DNA from: Exiguobacterium sp. s48
GTDB taxonomy: Bacteria > Bacillota > Bacilli > Exiguobacteriales > Exiguobacteriaceae
Reading direction: 5' to 3'
DNA length: 64,000 nucleotides
Assembly: GCF_018617395.1 (NCBI RefSeq)
Contig: NZ_JACSKC010000001.1
Span: forward strand, 1,178,001 to 1,242,000
The notes below the pieces were generated by a model that was given only the letters and a program-made list of their open reading frames with translations, did not search any database and had not been told where the DNA came from. Both the position numbers and the translations under genes were made by a program. Position 1 is the stretch's first letter; the number at the start of each line of letters is the position of its first letter. Positions 18,042-26,723 of this stretch are shown here, piece after piece.

Positions 18042-18641
18042 ATGGCTCGTTACACAGGTCCAGCTTGGAAACTCTCGCGTCGCTTAGGAATTTCACTTAG
18101 CGAAACGGGTAAAGAATTAGCAAAACGTCCTTACGCACCAGGTCAACACGGAAATGGTCGTAAGAAAATCTCAGAATACGGTCTTCAGCTTCAAGCGAAG
18201 CAAGCACTTCGTCACATGTACGGAGTGAACGAGAAGCAATTCCGCCGCATCTTCAACGATGCTGGTAAAATGCCTGGCATCCACGGTGAGAACTTCATGT
18301 TCTTGCTCGAATCACGCCTTGACAACCTCGTTTACCGTTTCGGCCTCGCTCGCACACGTCGTGGAGCACGCCAACTCGTCAACCACGGTCACATCACAGT
18401 TGACGGATCACGCGTAGACATCGCGTCTTACCGCGTAAAACCAGGTCAAGTTATCGCAGTTCGCGAAAAATCGAAAAACGTGAAAGCAATCGCTGAAGCT
18501 CTTGAAGTAGCACCAGCTACAAAAGACTTCGTATCGTTTGACGCTGAGAAACTCGAAGGTACATTCGTACGTCTCCCAGAACGCGCTGAACTCAACGACC
18601 AAATCAAAGAGCAACTCATCGTCGAGTACTACTCACGTTAA
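18042..18641 (+). CDS. rpsD: 30S ribosomal protein S4
   Basis: S4 nucleates 16S rRNA folding and contributes to decoding fidelity. The 199 residues match Firmicute S4: [18 protein letters not shown], the S4 RNA-binding domain (about 91-155, [26 protein letters not shown]) and the [10 protein letters not shown] end. Codon use is the strongly biased kind of a highly expressed gene. The ATG follows AAGGAGGAGTCCAATC. It is monocistronic, with a strong promoter, long leader and strong terminator. Confidence 0.99.
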   Translation: MARYTGPAWKLSRRLGISLSETGKELAKRPYAPGQHGNGRKKISEYGLQLQAKQALRHMYGVNEKQFRRIFNDAGKMPGIHGENFMFLLESRLDNLVYRFGLARTRRGARQLVNHGHITVDGSRVDIASYRVKPGQVIAVREKSKNVKAIAEALEVAPATKDFVSFDAEKLEGTFVRLPERAELNDQIKEQLIVEYYSR

Positions 18642-18649
18642 TGCTTTTT

Positions 18650-18680
18650 ATCCCCTTCTTCGCGAAGGGGATTTTTTTAT
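18650..18680 (+). terminator. rpsD terminator
   Basis: ATCCCCTTC, TTCGC loop, GAAGGGGAT, then seven T's. It also overlaps the end of the convergent relP. Confidence 0.94.
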
Positions 18681-19303
18681 TTCTTCAGAATCTCTTGTCG
18701 GATACGCCCCATTTGCGTATCGAGGGCATCCGCCATAAGTGCCGCCTCTATTAACTCTTTCTTAGATGGCTCAGGTACATCATGCTGATATTTATATTGA
18801 AGTTTATGCTCTGTCGCCGCCCAAAAATCCATGGCAAGCGTCCGGATTTGAATTTCAGCCGGTACCCAGATGATCCGTTCGGCCAAATAGACTTTCGTTT
18901 TTACAATAAGATGTAAACTACGATATCCACTCGGCTTCGGGTGCTCGATATAGTCTTTGATTTCAATGATATCTAAATCGTCACGTGTCTCTAAGTGATG
19001 TAATATGGCATAAATATCGTCTCGGAAGCTCGTGACAATTCTAATTCCTGCCACATCATGTACGTGTTCCCAAAGTGCAGAAACTTCTAATGGTAAGTCT
19101 TTCCGTTTCATCTTACGTACGATTGAAGGTAACGTCTTCATTCTTGTCTTCACATGTTCAATCGGTGAATATCCAAGTCTCGTCTGCCAATCTAAATCGA
19201 TAATCCCGAGGTCACTCTCGAGTTCCGTGATCGCCATTTCATAATATCGAAAGTGTTCGCGCCATTGATGGAACTGGTCGCCGAAAAACTCTTCAATTTC
19301 CAT
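18677..19303 (-). CDS. relP: small alarmone synthetase RelP (YwaC/SasA type)
   Basis: A single-domain (p)ppGpp synthetase of 208 residues with no hydrolase, TGS or ACT domain. The SYNTH domain shows SPIEHVKTRMKTLPSIVRK, the catalytic HDVAGIRIVTSF, KDYIEHPKPSGYRSLH and AEIQIRTLAMDFWAATEH. The PIEHxKxR element fits RelP/YwaC better than RelQ/YjbM. I chose ATG 19303, seven bases after GGAGG; the ATG two codons earlier abuts the site. It lies between rpsD and tyrS, with its own promoter, so alarmone synthesis is placed among translation genes. Confidence 0.9.
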   Translation of the reverse strand: MEIEEFFGDQFHQWREHFRYYEMAITELESDLGIIDLDWQTRLGYSPIEHVKTRMKTLPSIVRKMKRKDLPLEVSALWEHVHDVAGIRIVTSFRDDIYAILHHLETRDDLDIIEIKDYIEHPKPSGYRSLHLIVKTKVYLAERIIWVPAEIQIRTLAMDFWAATEHKLQYKYQHDVPEPSKKELIEAALMADALDTQMGRIRQEILKK

Positions 19304-19324
19304 CGTCATCCCTCCTATCTCATC

Positions 19325-19352
19325 ATTCTATCAAATCCAAGTGGCACGTCAT
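19325..19352 (-). promoter_or_regulatory. promoter of relP
   Basis: On the minus strand ATGACG (19352-19347), a 16-base spacer and TAGAAT (19330-19325) lie downstream of the tyrS terminator. Confidence 0.5.
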
Positions 19353-19356
19353 GTAC

Positions 19357-19397
19357 AAAAAAACGTCCATTCCTCAACAAATGAGGAACAGACGTGA
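19357..19397 (-). terminator. tyrS terminator
   Basis: On the minus strand ACGTCTGTTCCTCA, a short loop and TGAGGAATGGACGT (one mismatch) are followed by TTTTTTT. Confidence 0.9.
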
Positions 19398-19400
19398 TGA

Positions 19401-20648
19401 TTAGACGTGACGAATCACGAAATATTTTTTCTTACCACGACGAATGATCGTGAATTCACCGAGGGTATCTTCGCGGGAAATCATTTTATCGAGCGCTTGT
19501 TCACGTTCCCCGTTCAAGTAAATCGCACCGTTCGTTACGTCTTCACGTGCCTGACGTTTCGATGGTGAAATTTTAGCCTCGACAAGGAGGTCGACAAGAT
19601 TACGCTCTCCGTCAAGTTCGAATTGCGGCATCCCTTTAAACGCATCTTCCATGTCTTCTGGTTGAAGTGACTTTAAATCCCCACTAAAGAAGGCTTTCGT
19701 GATCCGTTCTGCTTGTTCAAGTCCTGCTTCACCATGAACGAGCTTCGTCATCTCTTCTGCGAGACGGCGCTGTGCCACACGCTTCTCAGGTGCTTCCGTC
19801 ACTTCTGCTGCAAGGGCTTCAATCTCTTCATGCGTCATGAACGTGAAGTATTTGATGAACTTGATGACATCCGCATCGTCGACGTTGATCCAGAACTGGT
19901 AGAACTCGTATGGCGACGTCTTGTCAGCATCTAACCAAACCGCACCACCCGCTGTCTTCCCAAACTTCTGTCCGTCAGACTTTGTGACGAGCGGAACCGT
20001 GAGTCCGAACGCTTTTTCTGAATGACCGAAGCGACGAATCAATTCAAGACCTGCCGTGATGTTCCCCCATTGGTCACTTCCACCGACTTGAAGACGACAT
20101 TTCTCTGTCTCGTATAGTTTCAAGAAGTCGTAAGATTGAAGCAACATGTATGAGAATTCTGTGTACGAGATCCCATTCTCCATGCGTGAATCGACAGAAT
20201 CTTTCGCAAGCATGTAGCTGATTGGGAAGTGCTTCCCGATGTCGCGAAGGAAATCGATGATCGACATCTCTTCTGTCCATTCGTAGTTGTTGCGAATCGT
20301 GATCGGGTTTTCCCCTTCAAGTGGAAGGAATCGGCTCAACTGATCTTTGATTCGATCGGAGAAGAGCTTGACCGTATCCAATGTGTTCAATGAACGTTCA
20401 TCCGAACGACCAGACGGGTCTCCAATCATCCCTGTCGCCCCACCGACAAGCGCGATGACCTGATGGCCCGCCTGTTGGAAACGTTTTAGCGTTAAAATCG
20501 GGAGCAAGTGCCCGATATGAAGTGAGTCTGCTGTCGGGTCAAATCCCGTGTACAACGTCGTCGGTTGCTTCAGTTGTTCCTTTAGTCCTTCTTCATCTGT
20601 CATTTGGTTGACAAGCCCTCGAAACTCTAAATCGTTTAATAGTTCCAT
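19401..20648 (-). CDS. tyrS: tyrosyl-tRNA synthetase
   Basis: A class I aminoacyl-tRNA synthetase charging tRNA-Tyr. The 415 residues have the Rossmann catalytic domain with the HIGH-type SLHIGHLLP near residue 47, the tyrosine-binding QGYDF-type segment LLQSYDFLKLYE, the KMSKS-type DGQKFGKTAGG near 230 and a C-terminal S4-like RNA-binding domain (about 350-415). I chose ATG 20648 (MELLNDLEFRG) because AAGGAG lies eight bases upstream; longer readings enter the T-box terminator. It is controlled by the T-box riboswitch just upstream. Confidence 0.97.
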   Translation of the reverse strand: MELLNDLEFRGLVNQMTDEEGLKEQLKQPTTLYTGFDPTADSLHIGHLLPILTLKRFQQAGHQVIALVGGATGMIGDPSGRSDERSLNTLDTVKLFSDRIKDQLSRFLPLEGENPITIRNNYEWTEEMSIIDFLRDIGKHFPISYMLAKDSVDSRMENGISYTEFSYMLLQSYDFLKLYETEKCRLQVGGSDQWGNITAGLELIRRFGHSEKAFGLTVPLVTKSDGQKFGKTAGGAVWLDADKTSPYEFYQFWINVDDADVIKFIKYFTFMTHEEIEALAAEVTEAPEKRVAQRRLAEEMTKLVHGEAGLEQAERITKAFFSGDLKSLQPEDMEDAFKGMPQFELDGERNLVDLLVEAKISPSKRQAREDVTNGAIYLNGEREQALDKMISREDTLGEFTIIRRGKKKYFVIRHV

Positions 20649-20672
20649 CTGTTCCACTCCTTCAATTGACAT

Positions 20673-20910
20673 AAAAAAACGTCCCTTCTCATATGAGAAG
20701 GGACGGAGATTCCGCGGTACCACCCTACTTGTCGCAATTTGCGACCGCTTGAGCGAGAGATAACGGTCTCGAACCGGCCAAAAGGCACGCTCTAAAAGTG
20801 TAATTCATCGTTTGGCGTTGGCTAGTTCACATCAACCACTAGCTTTCTGGACAAGGGGCCCACCGACTACTTCGCTTTCTTCATTGCGTCATTATATCGT
20901 TGACTATGCT
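20673..20910 (-). promoter_or_regulatory. T-box riboswitch, Tyr specific, upstream of tyrS
   Basis: On the minus strand the T-box sequence AGGGTGGTACCGCGG lies at 20726-20712, followed by a perfect 13-base terminator stem (20705-20680, CGTCCCTTCTCAT arms) and T's. A candidate specifier TAC (Tyr) lies at 20802-20800 in GAATTACAC. Uncharged tRNA-Tyr would pair with specifier and T-box to favour read-through into tyrS. Confidence 0.93.
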
Positions 20911-20916
20911 ATTCAT

Positions 20917-20944
20917 TTTATAAGCATCGTTTTCCACTTGTCAA
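20917..20944 (-). promoter_or_regulatory. promoter of the tyrS leader
   Basis: On the minus strand TTGACA (20944-20939), a 16-base spacer and TATAAA (20922-20917). Confidence 0.75.
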
Positions 20945-21005
20945 CTCCCACAATGAAACTTGCGTAAGACATCGGTTTCAAGGTAAGGTGAAGGTTGAAT
21001 TGTGC

Positions 21006-21011
21006 TATAAT
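21006..21011 (+). promoter_or_regulatory. extended -10 promoter of the class A PBP gene
   Basis: TGCTATAAT lies about 50 bases before the ATG. No convincing -35 element is visible at 17 bases. Confidence 0.5.
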
Positions 21012-21062
21012 CGAATATATTACTGTCTAAAATAGTTTTACACCATATTTAAGGAGGCTGTC

Positions 21063-23549
21063 ATGCTGCAGAAGATTCGAGACTTTTGGAACAATCCGAC
21101 GTCATTGAAAGTTCGTCGCTATGCCAACGTTGTATATGATGTGTCGTGGAACGTTTTACTCCTCACTATCATTTCTGTTGTACTCATTGGATTTTTAGGT
21201 GCTGGAATCGGCTTCGGATATTTCGCATCCCTCGTCAAAGATATGCCAACCCCGGCCTATAATACAATGACTGCACAAATCAACACGTATACATCGACAT
21301 CAAATATTTACTTTGGGAGCGGAGAGCGAATCGGGAACTACACGACCGATGAAGTGCGAATTCCAATACCGGTAGAAAAAGTATCTCCATATGTCGTCGA
21401 TGCGCTACTTGCGACAGAGGACGTCGAGTTTTATGAACACGATGGAGTCGTTCCAAAAGCGACATTACGTGCCATTTTACAAGAAGCGACCGGTTCAGAA
21501 GACCGTACTGGTGGTTCTACCCTGACGCAACAATTGATCAAGAACCAAATGCTAACGAATGAAGTGTCGTTCGAGCGGAAAGCAAAAGAAATTTTACTAG
21601 CTCTTCGACTTGAAAAAGCGATGAATAAAGACGAAATTTTAAATGCTTACTTGAATGTCGTATCGTTCGGTCGTAACTCGATGGGACGTAACATTTCAGG
21701 GATCGAGGCTGCTGCACGAGGCGTATTCAATACTTCAGCTGAAAAGTTGACGTTGCCACAAGCGGCATTCTTAGCAGGAATTCCGAAAAACCCGTTCTTC
21801 TACACACCGTATTATCAAGGTGGGGTCGTTAAAGAGGACGTATCGGGTGCTGTCAACCGTATGAAGACGGTATTGAACCGAATGTATGTTGCCGGAAAAA
21901 TCACAAAAGAAGAATATGATGCGGCCTATAACTATGACATCACACAAGACTTCATGCAGACACAGACAAAACCTCGTGATAAATACCCGTACGTTGTCGA
22001 TGAGGCAGAGCTACAGGCTCGTCAAATCGTGACTGACTATCTGATGAAACAGGACGGGATTGAATACAACAATCTAAGTTCTGAAGAAAAAGATACCGTC
22101 AGATCGACGTATGCAAAACGAGCGCATAACATGTTACGCCAAGGTGGATTCAATATCCGACTAACGCTTGATAAAGAAATCCATGAAGCGATGCAACAAC
22201 CTGCAAAAAATGCTGGGAACTTCGGACCGAATCAATACGTTGAAGAAGAGGATCGGACCCTGCCTGAACAGACTTCTTCTGTCATGATTGAAAACAAGAC
22301 TGGTAAAGTGCTAGGATTCGTCGGTGGTCGCTACATTAACGGCAAGACCGATGATTTGAACCGTGCATTCTGGGCAGAACGTCAAATCGGTTCGACTGCA
22401 AAACCGATTCTCGTGTATTCAAATGCGATTGAAGCCGGTATGATTACTCCTGCCACTAAAATTATCGACGAAGAATACTATTATAAATTTACGGGTCCGG
22501 GACAACCGAAAAAACAAGTTCAAAACGAAGGCAAGACATATCGCGGAGCCGTCACGGTCCGTGATGCACTCAAACTTTCATTGAACGTTCCAGCCGTTAA
22601 AATTTATGAAGAACGTAACCAAAAACCTGCTGATACGCAGAAATTGGTTGATATGGGGATTCCGGTATCCGAAGGAAACCGTTATGCATCTGCGATGGCT
22701 CTCGGTACGGGAGAAGTTAAACCGATCGATTTAGCTGCAGCATATGCGATGTTAGCCAACTACGGAGAACATGTCGCTCCTTACTTTATTCAACAAATCG
22801 AGTATCAAGGTGAAGTGATTTACGAAGCAAAACCGAAGAAAACACGTATTTATACGGATCGAACATCTTATCTTGTCGTTGATATGCTTCGTGATGTTTA
22901 TACGTCAGGTACAGCGACATATGCTAAATCACTACTCAACGTTCCTGGAGACTGGATGGGTAAAACCGGTACAACGAACAATCAACGTGATTCGTATTTG
23001 GTCGGTTCCAACCCGAACGTCACACTCGCCGTCTGGTCCGGTTATGATTCGCAACTCGTCTCGATGCTTGACGGTTGGGAATACGGTCGGTACTACCAGC
23101 GAACACAACGCATCTGGTCACAGACGATGAACCGCGTTTACGCGGATAATCCTGAAGCCTTAGGCGTAAACGCCCGCTTCGCTCAACCTTCAAGTGTCTC
23201 TGCCAAAGACTTCAAAGACTCTGGTACATTCTCTGAGAAGAAGAAAGTAGAAGAGAAAGAAAAAGAAGAGGAAGCGAAGAAGAAGAAAGAGGAAGAGGCG
23301 AAGAAAGAGGCCGAGGAAGCAAAGAAAGACGCTGAAGCGAAAAAACAAGAAGCTGCTGACGATGCTGCCGCTAAGAAAAAAGCCGAAGCCGAAGCGAAAC
23401 AAAAAGCTGAAGCCGAAGCGAAACAAAAAGCTGAAGCCGAAGCGAAGAAAAAAGCCGAGGAAGAAGCGAAGAAGAAAGCTGACGAAGAGGCAAAGAAAAA
23501 GGCTGACGAAGAGGCGAATGCCGACTCTACCGATTCCAATAATGAATAA
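21063..23549 (+). CDS. class A penicillin-binding protein with repetitive C-terminal tail
   Basis: A bifunctional wall synthase of 828 residues. It has one N-terminal transmembrane helix (about 32-58), a GT51 glycosyltransferase domain (EDVEFYEHDG near 119 and GGSTLTQQLIKNQ near 150) and a transpeptidase domain with SxxK (GSTAKP near 443), SxN (SLNVP) and KTGTT near 635. Residues from about 720 are an A/E/K-rich charged helix with eight-residue repeats, probably outside the membrane. The ATG follows AAGGAGG. It stands alone between tyrS and acsA. I cannot decide between the PonA, PbpD and PbpF orthology groups. Confidence 0.93.
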   Translation: MLQKIRDFWNNPTSLKVRRYANVVYDVSWNVLLLTIISVVLIGFLGAGIGFGYFASLVKDMPTPAYNTMTAQINTYTSTSNIYFGSGERIGNYTTDEVRIPIPVEKVSPYVVDALLATEDVEFYEHDGVVPKATLRAILQEATGSEDRTGGSTLTQQLIKNQMLTNEVSFERKAKEILLALRLEKAMNKDEILNAYLNVVSFGRNSMGRNISGIEAAARGVFNTSAEKLTLPQAAFLAGIPKNPFFYTPYYQGGVVKEDVSGAVNRMKTVLNRMYVAGKITKEEYDAAYNYDITQDFMQTQTKPRDKYPYVVDEAELQARQIVTDYLMKQDGIEYNNLSSEEKDTVRSTYAKRAHNMLRQGGFNIRLTLDKEIHEAMQQPAKNAGNFGPNQYVEEEDRTLPEQTSSVMIENKTGKVLGFVGGRYINGKTDDLNRAFWAERQIGSTAKPILVYSNAIEAGMITPATKIIDEEYYYKFTGPGQPKKQVQNEGKTYRGAVTVRDALKLSLNVPAVKIYEERNQKPADTQKLVDMGIPVSEGNRYASAMALGTGEVKPIDLAAAYAMLANYGEHVAPYFIQQIEYQGEVIYEAKPKKTRIYTDRTSYLVVDMLRDVYTSGTATYAKSLLNVPGDWMGKTGTTNNQRDSYLVGSNPNVTLAVWSGYDSQLVSMLDGWEYGRYYQRTQRIWSQTMNRVYADNPEALGVNARFAQPSSVSAKDFKDSGTFSEKKKVEEKEKEEEAKKKKEEEAKKEAEEAKKDAEAKKQEAADDAAAKKKAEAEAKQKAEAEAKQKAEAEAKKKAEEEAKKKADEEAKKKADEEANADSTDSNNE
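23388..23507 (+). repeat. five tandem 24-base repeats inside the PBP gene
   Basis: Five 24-base units encode AEAKQKAE-type octapeptides. The first two (23388-23411 and 23412-23435) are identical, and the next three diverge in third positions and in Q/K or A/E/D choice. Copy number is likely to vary between strains. Confidence 0.9.
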
Positions 23550-23553
23550 GCAA

Positions 23554-23584
23554 AAGGTCGACACCTCGTGTGTCGACCTTTTTT
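23554..23584. terminator. bidirectional terminator
   Basis: The arms AAGGTCGACAC and GTGTCGACCTT around CTCGT are followed by T's. It is shared by the PBP gene and acsA. Confidence 0.93.
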
Positions 23585-23586
23585 GC

Positions 23587-25293
23587 TCAGTCTTCCATTG
23601 TTGATAAATCGCCCGTCTCAAGATTTAACTCCCAAGCTTTCAAGACGCGACGCATAATTTTCCCACTTCTCGTCTTCGGAAGCTTGTCCTTGAACTCGAT
23701 TTCTCGAGGTGCCGCGTGAGCTGCCAATCCTTCTTTGACGAACTGTTGAATTTCTTGTTTTAACTCATCAGACGGTTCGTAGCCTTTACGAAGAGCAATG
23801 AATGCTTTAATGATTTCACCTCGGACCGGATCCGGTTTTCCGATGACGCCAGCCTCGGCAACAGCAGGATGCTCGACGAGTCGACTTTCGACTTCAAATG
23901 GCCCGACGCGTTCGCCTGCTGTCATGATGACATCGTCGACACGTCCTTGGAACCAGAAGTAACCGTCTTCGTCCATATAAGCAGAGTCTCCTGACACGTA
24001 CCAATCTCCCCAGAAGTAACTCTCATACTTCGTATCGTTCTTCCAAATCTTACGCATCATCGATGGCCATGGTGTCTTCAGTGCCAAGTTCCCCATCCGG
24101 TGCGGGGGAAGTGGTCGACCTTGATCATCCAAGATGGCTGCCTCACAACCAGGAATCGGTTTCCCCATCGACCCAGGTTTAATATCCATCGTCGGATAGT
24201 TACAAATCATCATGGCCCCTGTTTCTGTCATCCACCACGTATCGTGAATCCGGAGGTTGAACGCCTCATGTCCCCAGCGGATGACTTCAGGGTTCAACGG
24301 CTCCCCGACAGATAGAATATGGCGTAAGGAGGACAAATTATATTTTTCAAACGCTTCGTCGCCTGCACCCATGAGCATGCGGAATGCCGTCGGCGCACTA
24401 TACCAGACTGTTACGCCAAATCGTTCGATGACCGAGTACCAAAATTCCGGATTAAATCGTCCCCCGACGATGACGTTTGTCGCGCCGTTTAAGAACGGTG
24501 CAAAAATACCATAGCTCGTTCCCGTCACCCATCCCGGGTCGGCCGTACACCAATAAATATCATTCGGTTGCAAATCGAGTACCCACTTGCCGGTCATCAT
24601 ATGTTGAATCATCGCATTATGGACATGGAGAACCCCTTTTGGTTTTCCTGTTGAACCCGATGTATAGTGTAAGATTAGACCGTCTTCACGGTCGACCCAA
24701 GTCAATTCGAGATCTGTCGTCGCTTCACTTGCCAACTTCCGGTAATCGATCACTTTGCCGGATTCCTCGATATCATCGCCAACGAGTAAGATGGTTTCGA
24801 GGTGTGGCAATTGATCGACCGGGACTCGTGGCAATAATTCTCTCGTCGTCACAATCACTTTCGCCTCAGAATCAAGGAGTCGATCATGTACGGCTTGTTC
24901 CATGAAGGCTTCAAAAAGTGGACCGACGATGGCACCTAGCTTGATCGCTCCGAGTAAAATAAAATAAAGTTCTGGTTGACGTGGCATAAAGATAAAGACA
25001 CGGTCGCCTTTCTCTACACCAATCGACTTCAGAACATTACCAGAACGATTACTCTCTTTCTTCATATCCGCATACGTGTATCGCTCTTCCCGATCCCCAT
25101 CGAAATAAAGCAATGCCACTTTCGTCGCCAATTCACTTTCTGCATGACGATCGATTGCTTCGTATGCCAAATTGACCTTCCCCGTCAAGTTCCAAGAAAA
25201 TAAAGCTTCTGCTTGTGTCCATTCAAACGACTGACAAGCCTCTTCATACGACGCTAATTGATGCTCCCCTGTTAACGCTTTCAATTTTTCCAT
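23587..25293 (-). CDS. acsA: acetyl-CoA synthetase (AcsA)
   Basis: This AMP-forming enzyme activates acetate to acetyl-CoA. The 568 residues closely follow B. subtilis AcsA: the P-loop HYTSGSTGKPKGV near 210, WWMTETGAMM near 355, the hinge FQGRVDDVIMTAGERVGP and C-terminal TRSGKIMRR, whose Lys545 is the expected target of AcuA acetylation. It lies divergent from acuABC, the acetylase/deacetylase pair that tunes it. A cre-like site lies upstream, fitting CcpA repression. The GGAGG lies thirteen bases before the ATG, somewhat far. Confidence 0.97.
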   Translation of the reverse strand: MEKLKALTGEHQLASYEEACQSFEWTQAEALFSWNLTGKVNLAYEAIDRHAESELATKVALLYFDGDREERYTYADMKKESNRSGNVLKSIGVEKGDRVFIFMPRQPELYFILLGAIKLGAIVGPLFEAFMEQAVHDRLLDSEAKVIVTTRELLPRVPVDQLPHLETILLVGDDIEESGKVIDYRKLASEATTDLELTWVDREDGLILHYTSGSTGKPKGVLHVHNAMIQHMMTGKWVLDLQPNDIYWCTADPGWVTGTSYGIFAPFLNGATNVIVGGRFNPEFWYSVIERFGVTVWYSAPTAFRMLMGAGDEAFEKYNLSSLRHILSVGEPLNPEVIRWGHEAFNLRIHDTWWMTETGAMMICNYPTMDIKPGSMGKPIPGCEAAILDDQGRPLPPHRMGNLALKTPWPSMMRKIWKNDTKYESYFWGDWYVSGDSAYMDEDGYFWFQGRVDDVIMTAGERVGPFEVESRLVEHPAVAEAGVIGKPDPVRGEIIKAFIALRKGYEPSDELKQEIQQFVKEGLAAHAAPREIEFKDKLPKTRSGKIMRRVLKAWELNLETGDLSTMED

Positions 25294-25325
25294 CGTTAAA
25301 GATTCGCCTCCCCTGTAAAGATTGG

Positions 25326-25339
25326 TATAACCACTTTCA
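25326..25339 (-). promoter_or_regulatory. cre-like site upstream of acsA
   Basis: The minus strand reads TGAAAGTGGTTATA, two mismatches from TGWAANCGNTNWCA, within the acsA promoter region (a possible -10 TATACC lies beside it). Confidence 0.45.
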
Positions 25340-25408
25340 GTATAGTGTTAAAATTATGACAAATCAATGAATTTCCAGTTTCATCAAAAGCACATGAAAC
25401 TAATCCAA

Positions 25409-25423
25409 TGAAAGCGCTATAAT
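25409..25423 (+). promoter_or_regulatory. cre site overlapping the acuABC -10 box
   Basis: TGAAAGCGCTATAA matches the CcpA cre consensus with one mismatch. It overlaps a perfect TATAAT (25418-25423). CcpA bound here would block acuABC transcription when glucose is present. Confidence 0.7.
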
Positions 25424-25448
25424 AAGAGTTGGAAAAGGTGGTGACCCT

Positions 25449-26078
25449 ATGGAAAAACAATATCATTTAAAAGTGTGGCAGACCTCACAAGGTGACGTCA
25501 CGATTGACGGTCCGATTGCGCCTGACGTCTTGCAGACGTATCGTCTTGATGAAGGATTGACCGCATTTCGTGAACCGGAAGATCAGCACGAGGCACTCGT
25601 CGATATTGCTGGGTTGAAAGAAGGAAGAATCATCGTCGCCAGACAGGATGATCTCGTGATCGGTTACGTGACCTTCCTCTATCCTGACCCATATGAGCGT
25701 TGGAGTGAAGGAAACGACCCATACATCCTTGAACTTGGGGCAATCGAGGTAAGTCCCCGCTTCCGAGGGCAACGCATCGGGAAACAATTGCTTGAAGTGT
25801 CGATGATGGACCCACATATGGATGACTTTTTGATTTTAACGACCGAATATTATTGGCACTGGGATTTGAAGGGCAGTGGACTCTCGATTTGGGATTATCG
25901 CAAAGTCATGGAGAAGATGATGAATCATGGTGGACTTGTCTTCTTCCCGACAGACGATCCAGAAATCGCCTCTCACCCTGCCAACTGTTTGATGGCTCGC
26001 ATCGGCAAAAACGTGCGCCAAGAAACAGTTGATCATTTTGACTCGCTTCGGCTCCGCCGACGATTCATGTACGATTGA
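25449..26078 (+). CDS. acuA: protein acetyltransferase AcuA (GNAT)
   Basis: AcuA acetylates and inactivates AcsA in Bacillus. The 209 residues carry a GNAT fold in the middle: LELGAIEVSPRFRGQRIGKQLLE holds the acetyl-CoA loop RFRGQRIG near residue 105. The ATG follows AAAAGGTGGTGACCCT. It is the first gene of acuABC, twelve bases before acuB, opposite its substrate gene acsA. The promoter overlaps a cre site. Confidence 0.94.
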   Translation: MEKQYHLKVWQTSQGDVTIDGPIAPDVLQTYRLDEGLTAFREPEDQHEALVDIAGLKEGRIIVARQDDLVIGYVTFLYPDPYERWSEGNDPYILELGAIEVSPRFRGQRIGKQLLEVSMMDPHMDDFLILTTEYYWHWDLKGSGLSIWDYRKVMEKMMNHGGLVFFPTDDPEIASHPANCLMARIGKNVRQETVDHFDSLRLRRRFMYD

Positions 26079-26090
26079 GGAGGAAATGAT

Positions 26091-26723
26091 ATGTTAATCG
26101 AACAGATGATGAATCGACATGTCGTGACGATTCAACCGACCAATACAATCGCTCACGCAGCTAAACTCATGCGAGAACATCGTGTCAGACATTTAATCGT
26201 GACAAACCCCGCTCGACAAGTCGTTGGGATTGTCGGGCAATTTGAGATGAGCGGTGCAACGAGTGTCTTTCATCCCGAGAGTGAAAATGCCGATTTCCAA
26301 AACCCTATATCGAGTATTATGCGTCCCGAAGTTCCGACGGCACACCCTTTTGATTTCTTCGAGGACGCGGCAGCATTATTTTATGAAAACCGACTGACCT
26401 GTCTCCCGATCGTCGAACAAGGCAAGCTCGTTGGCGTGTTGACCGAAACGGATTTATTGCGATACTTTGTCCAATTGACGGGTGCACTCGAGCCGAGCTC
26501 ACAAATCGAGATCTTAGTTGAGAATACGACGGGGACACTCGAAAAAGTGACTCGGCTCCTCGCCAAAACCAATATCAACATCATTAACGTCTTCGTTCAT
26601 CCGACGAGTGACCCCTACAAACGGATTATCTCCTTCCGCGTCCAGACGATGAATCCATTACGGATTATCGAACGACTCAAGCGAGAAGGATATGAGGTAC
26701 TCGGACCGGAGATGTCACAATGA
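26091..26723 (+). CDS. acuB: AcuB, CBS-ACT protein
   Basis: A 210-residue protein with a tandem CBS pair (about 1-130: MMNRHVVTIQPTNTIAHAAKLM and PIVEQGKLVGVLTETDLLRYF) and a C-terminal ACT-like domain (about 138-210, LVENTTGTLEKVTRLLAKTNINI). It probably senses a nucleotide and a small ligand to adjust the AcuA/AcuC cycle; the biochemical role is not settled even in Bacillus. Its stop overlaps the acuC start by four bases (ATGA), so translation is coupled. Confidence 0.93.
   Translation: MLIEQMMNRHVVTIQPTNTIAHAAKLMREHRVRHLIVTNPARQVVGIVGQFEMSGATSVFHPESENADFQNPISSIMRPEVPTAHPFDFFEDAAALFYENRLTCLPIVEQGKLVGVLTETDLLRYFVQLTGALEPSSQIEILVENTTGTLEKVTRLLAKTNINIINVFVHPTSDPYKRIISFRVQTMNPLRIIERLKREGYEVLGPEMSQ

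Noticed and set aside
23183-23539. Long antisense ORF rich in Phe, Ala and Ser
   Set aside because: It is the reverse reading of the AEAK repeats in the PBP tail; composition follows from the repeat, with no start signals.
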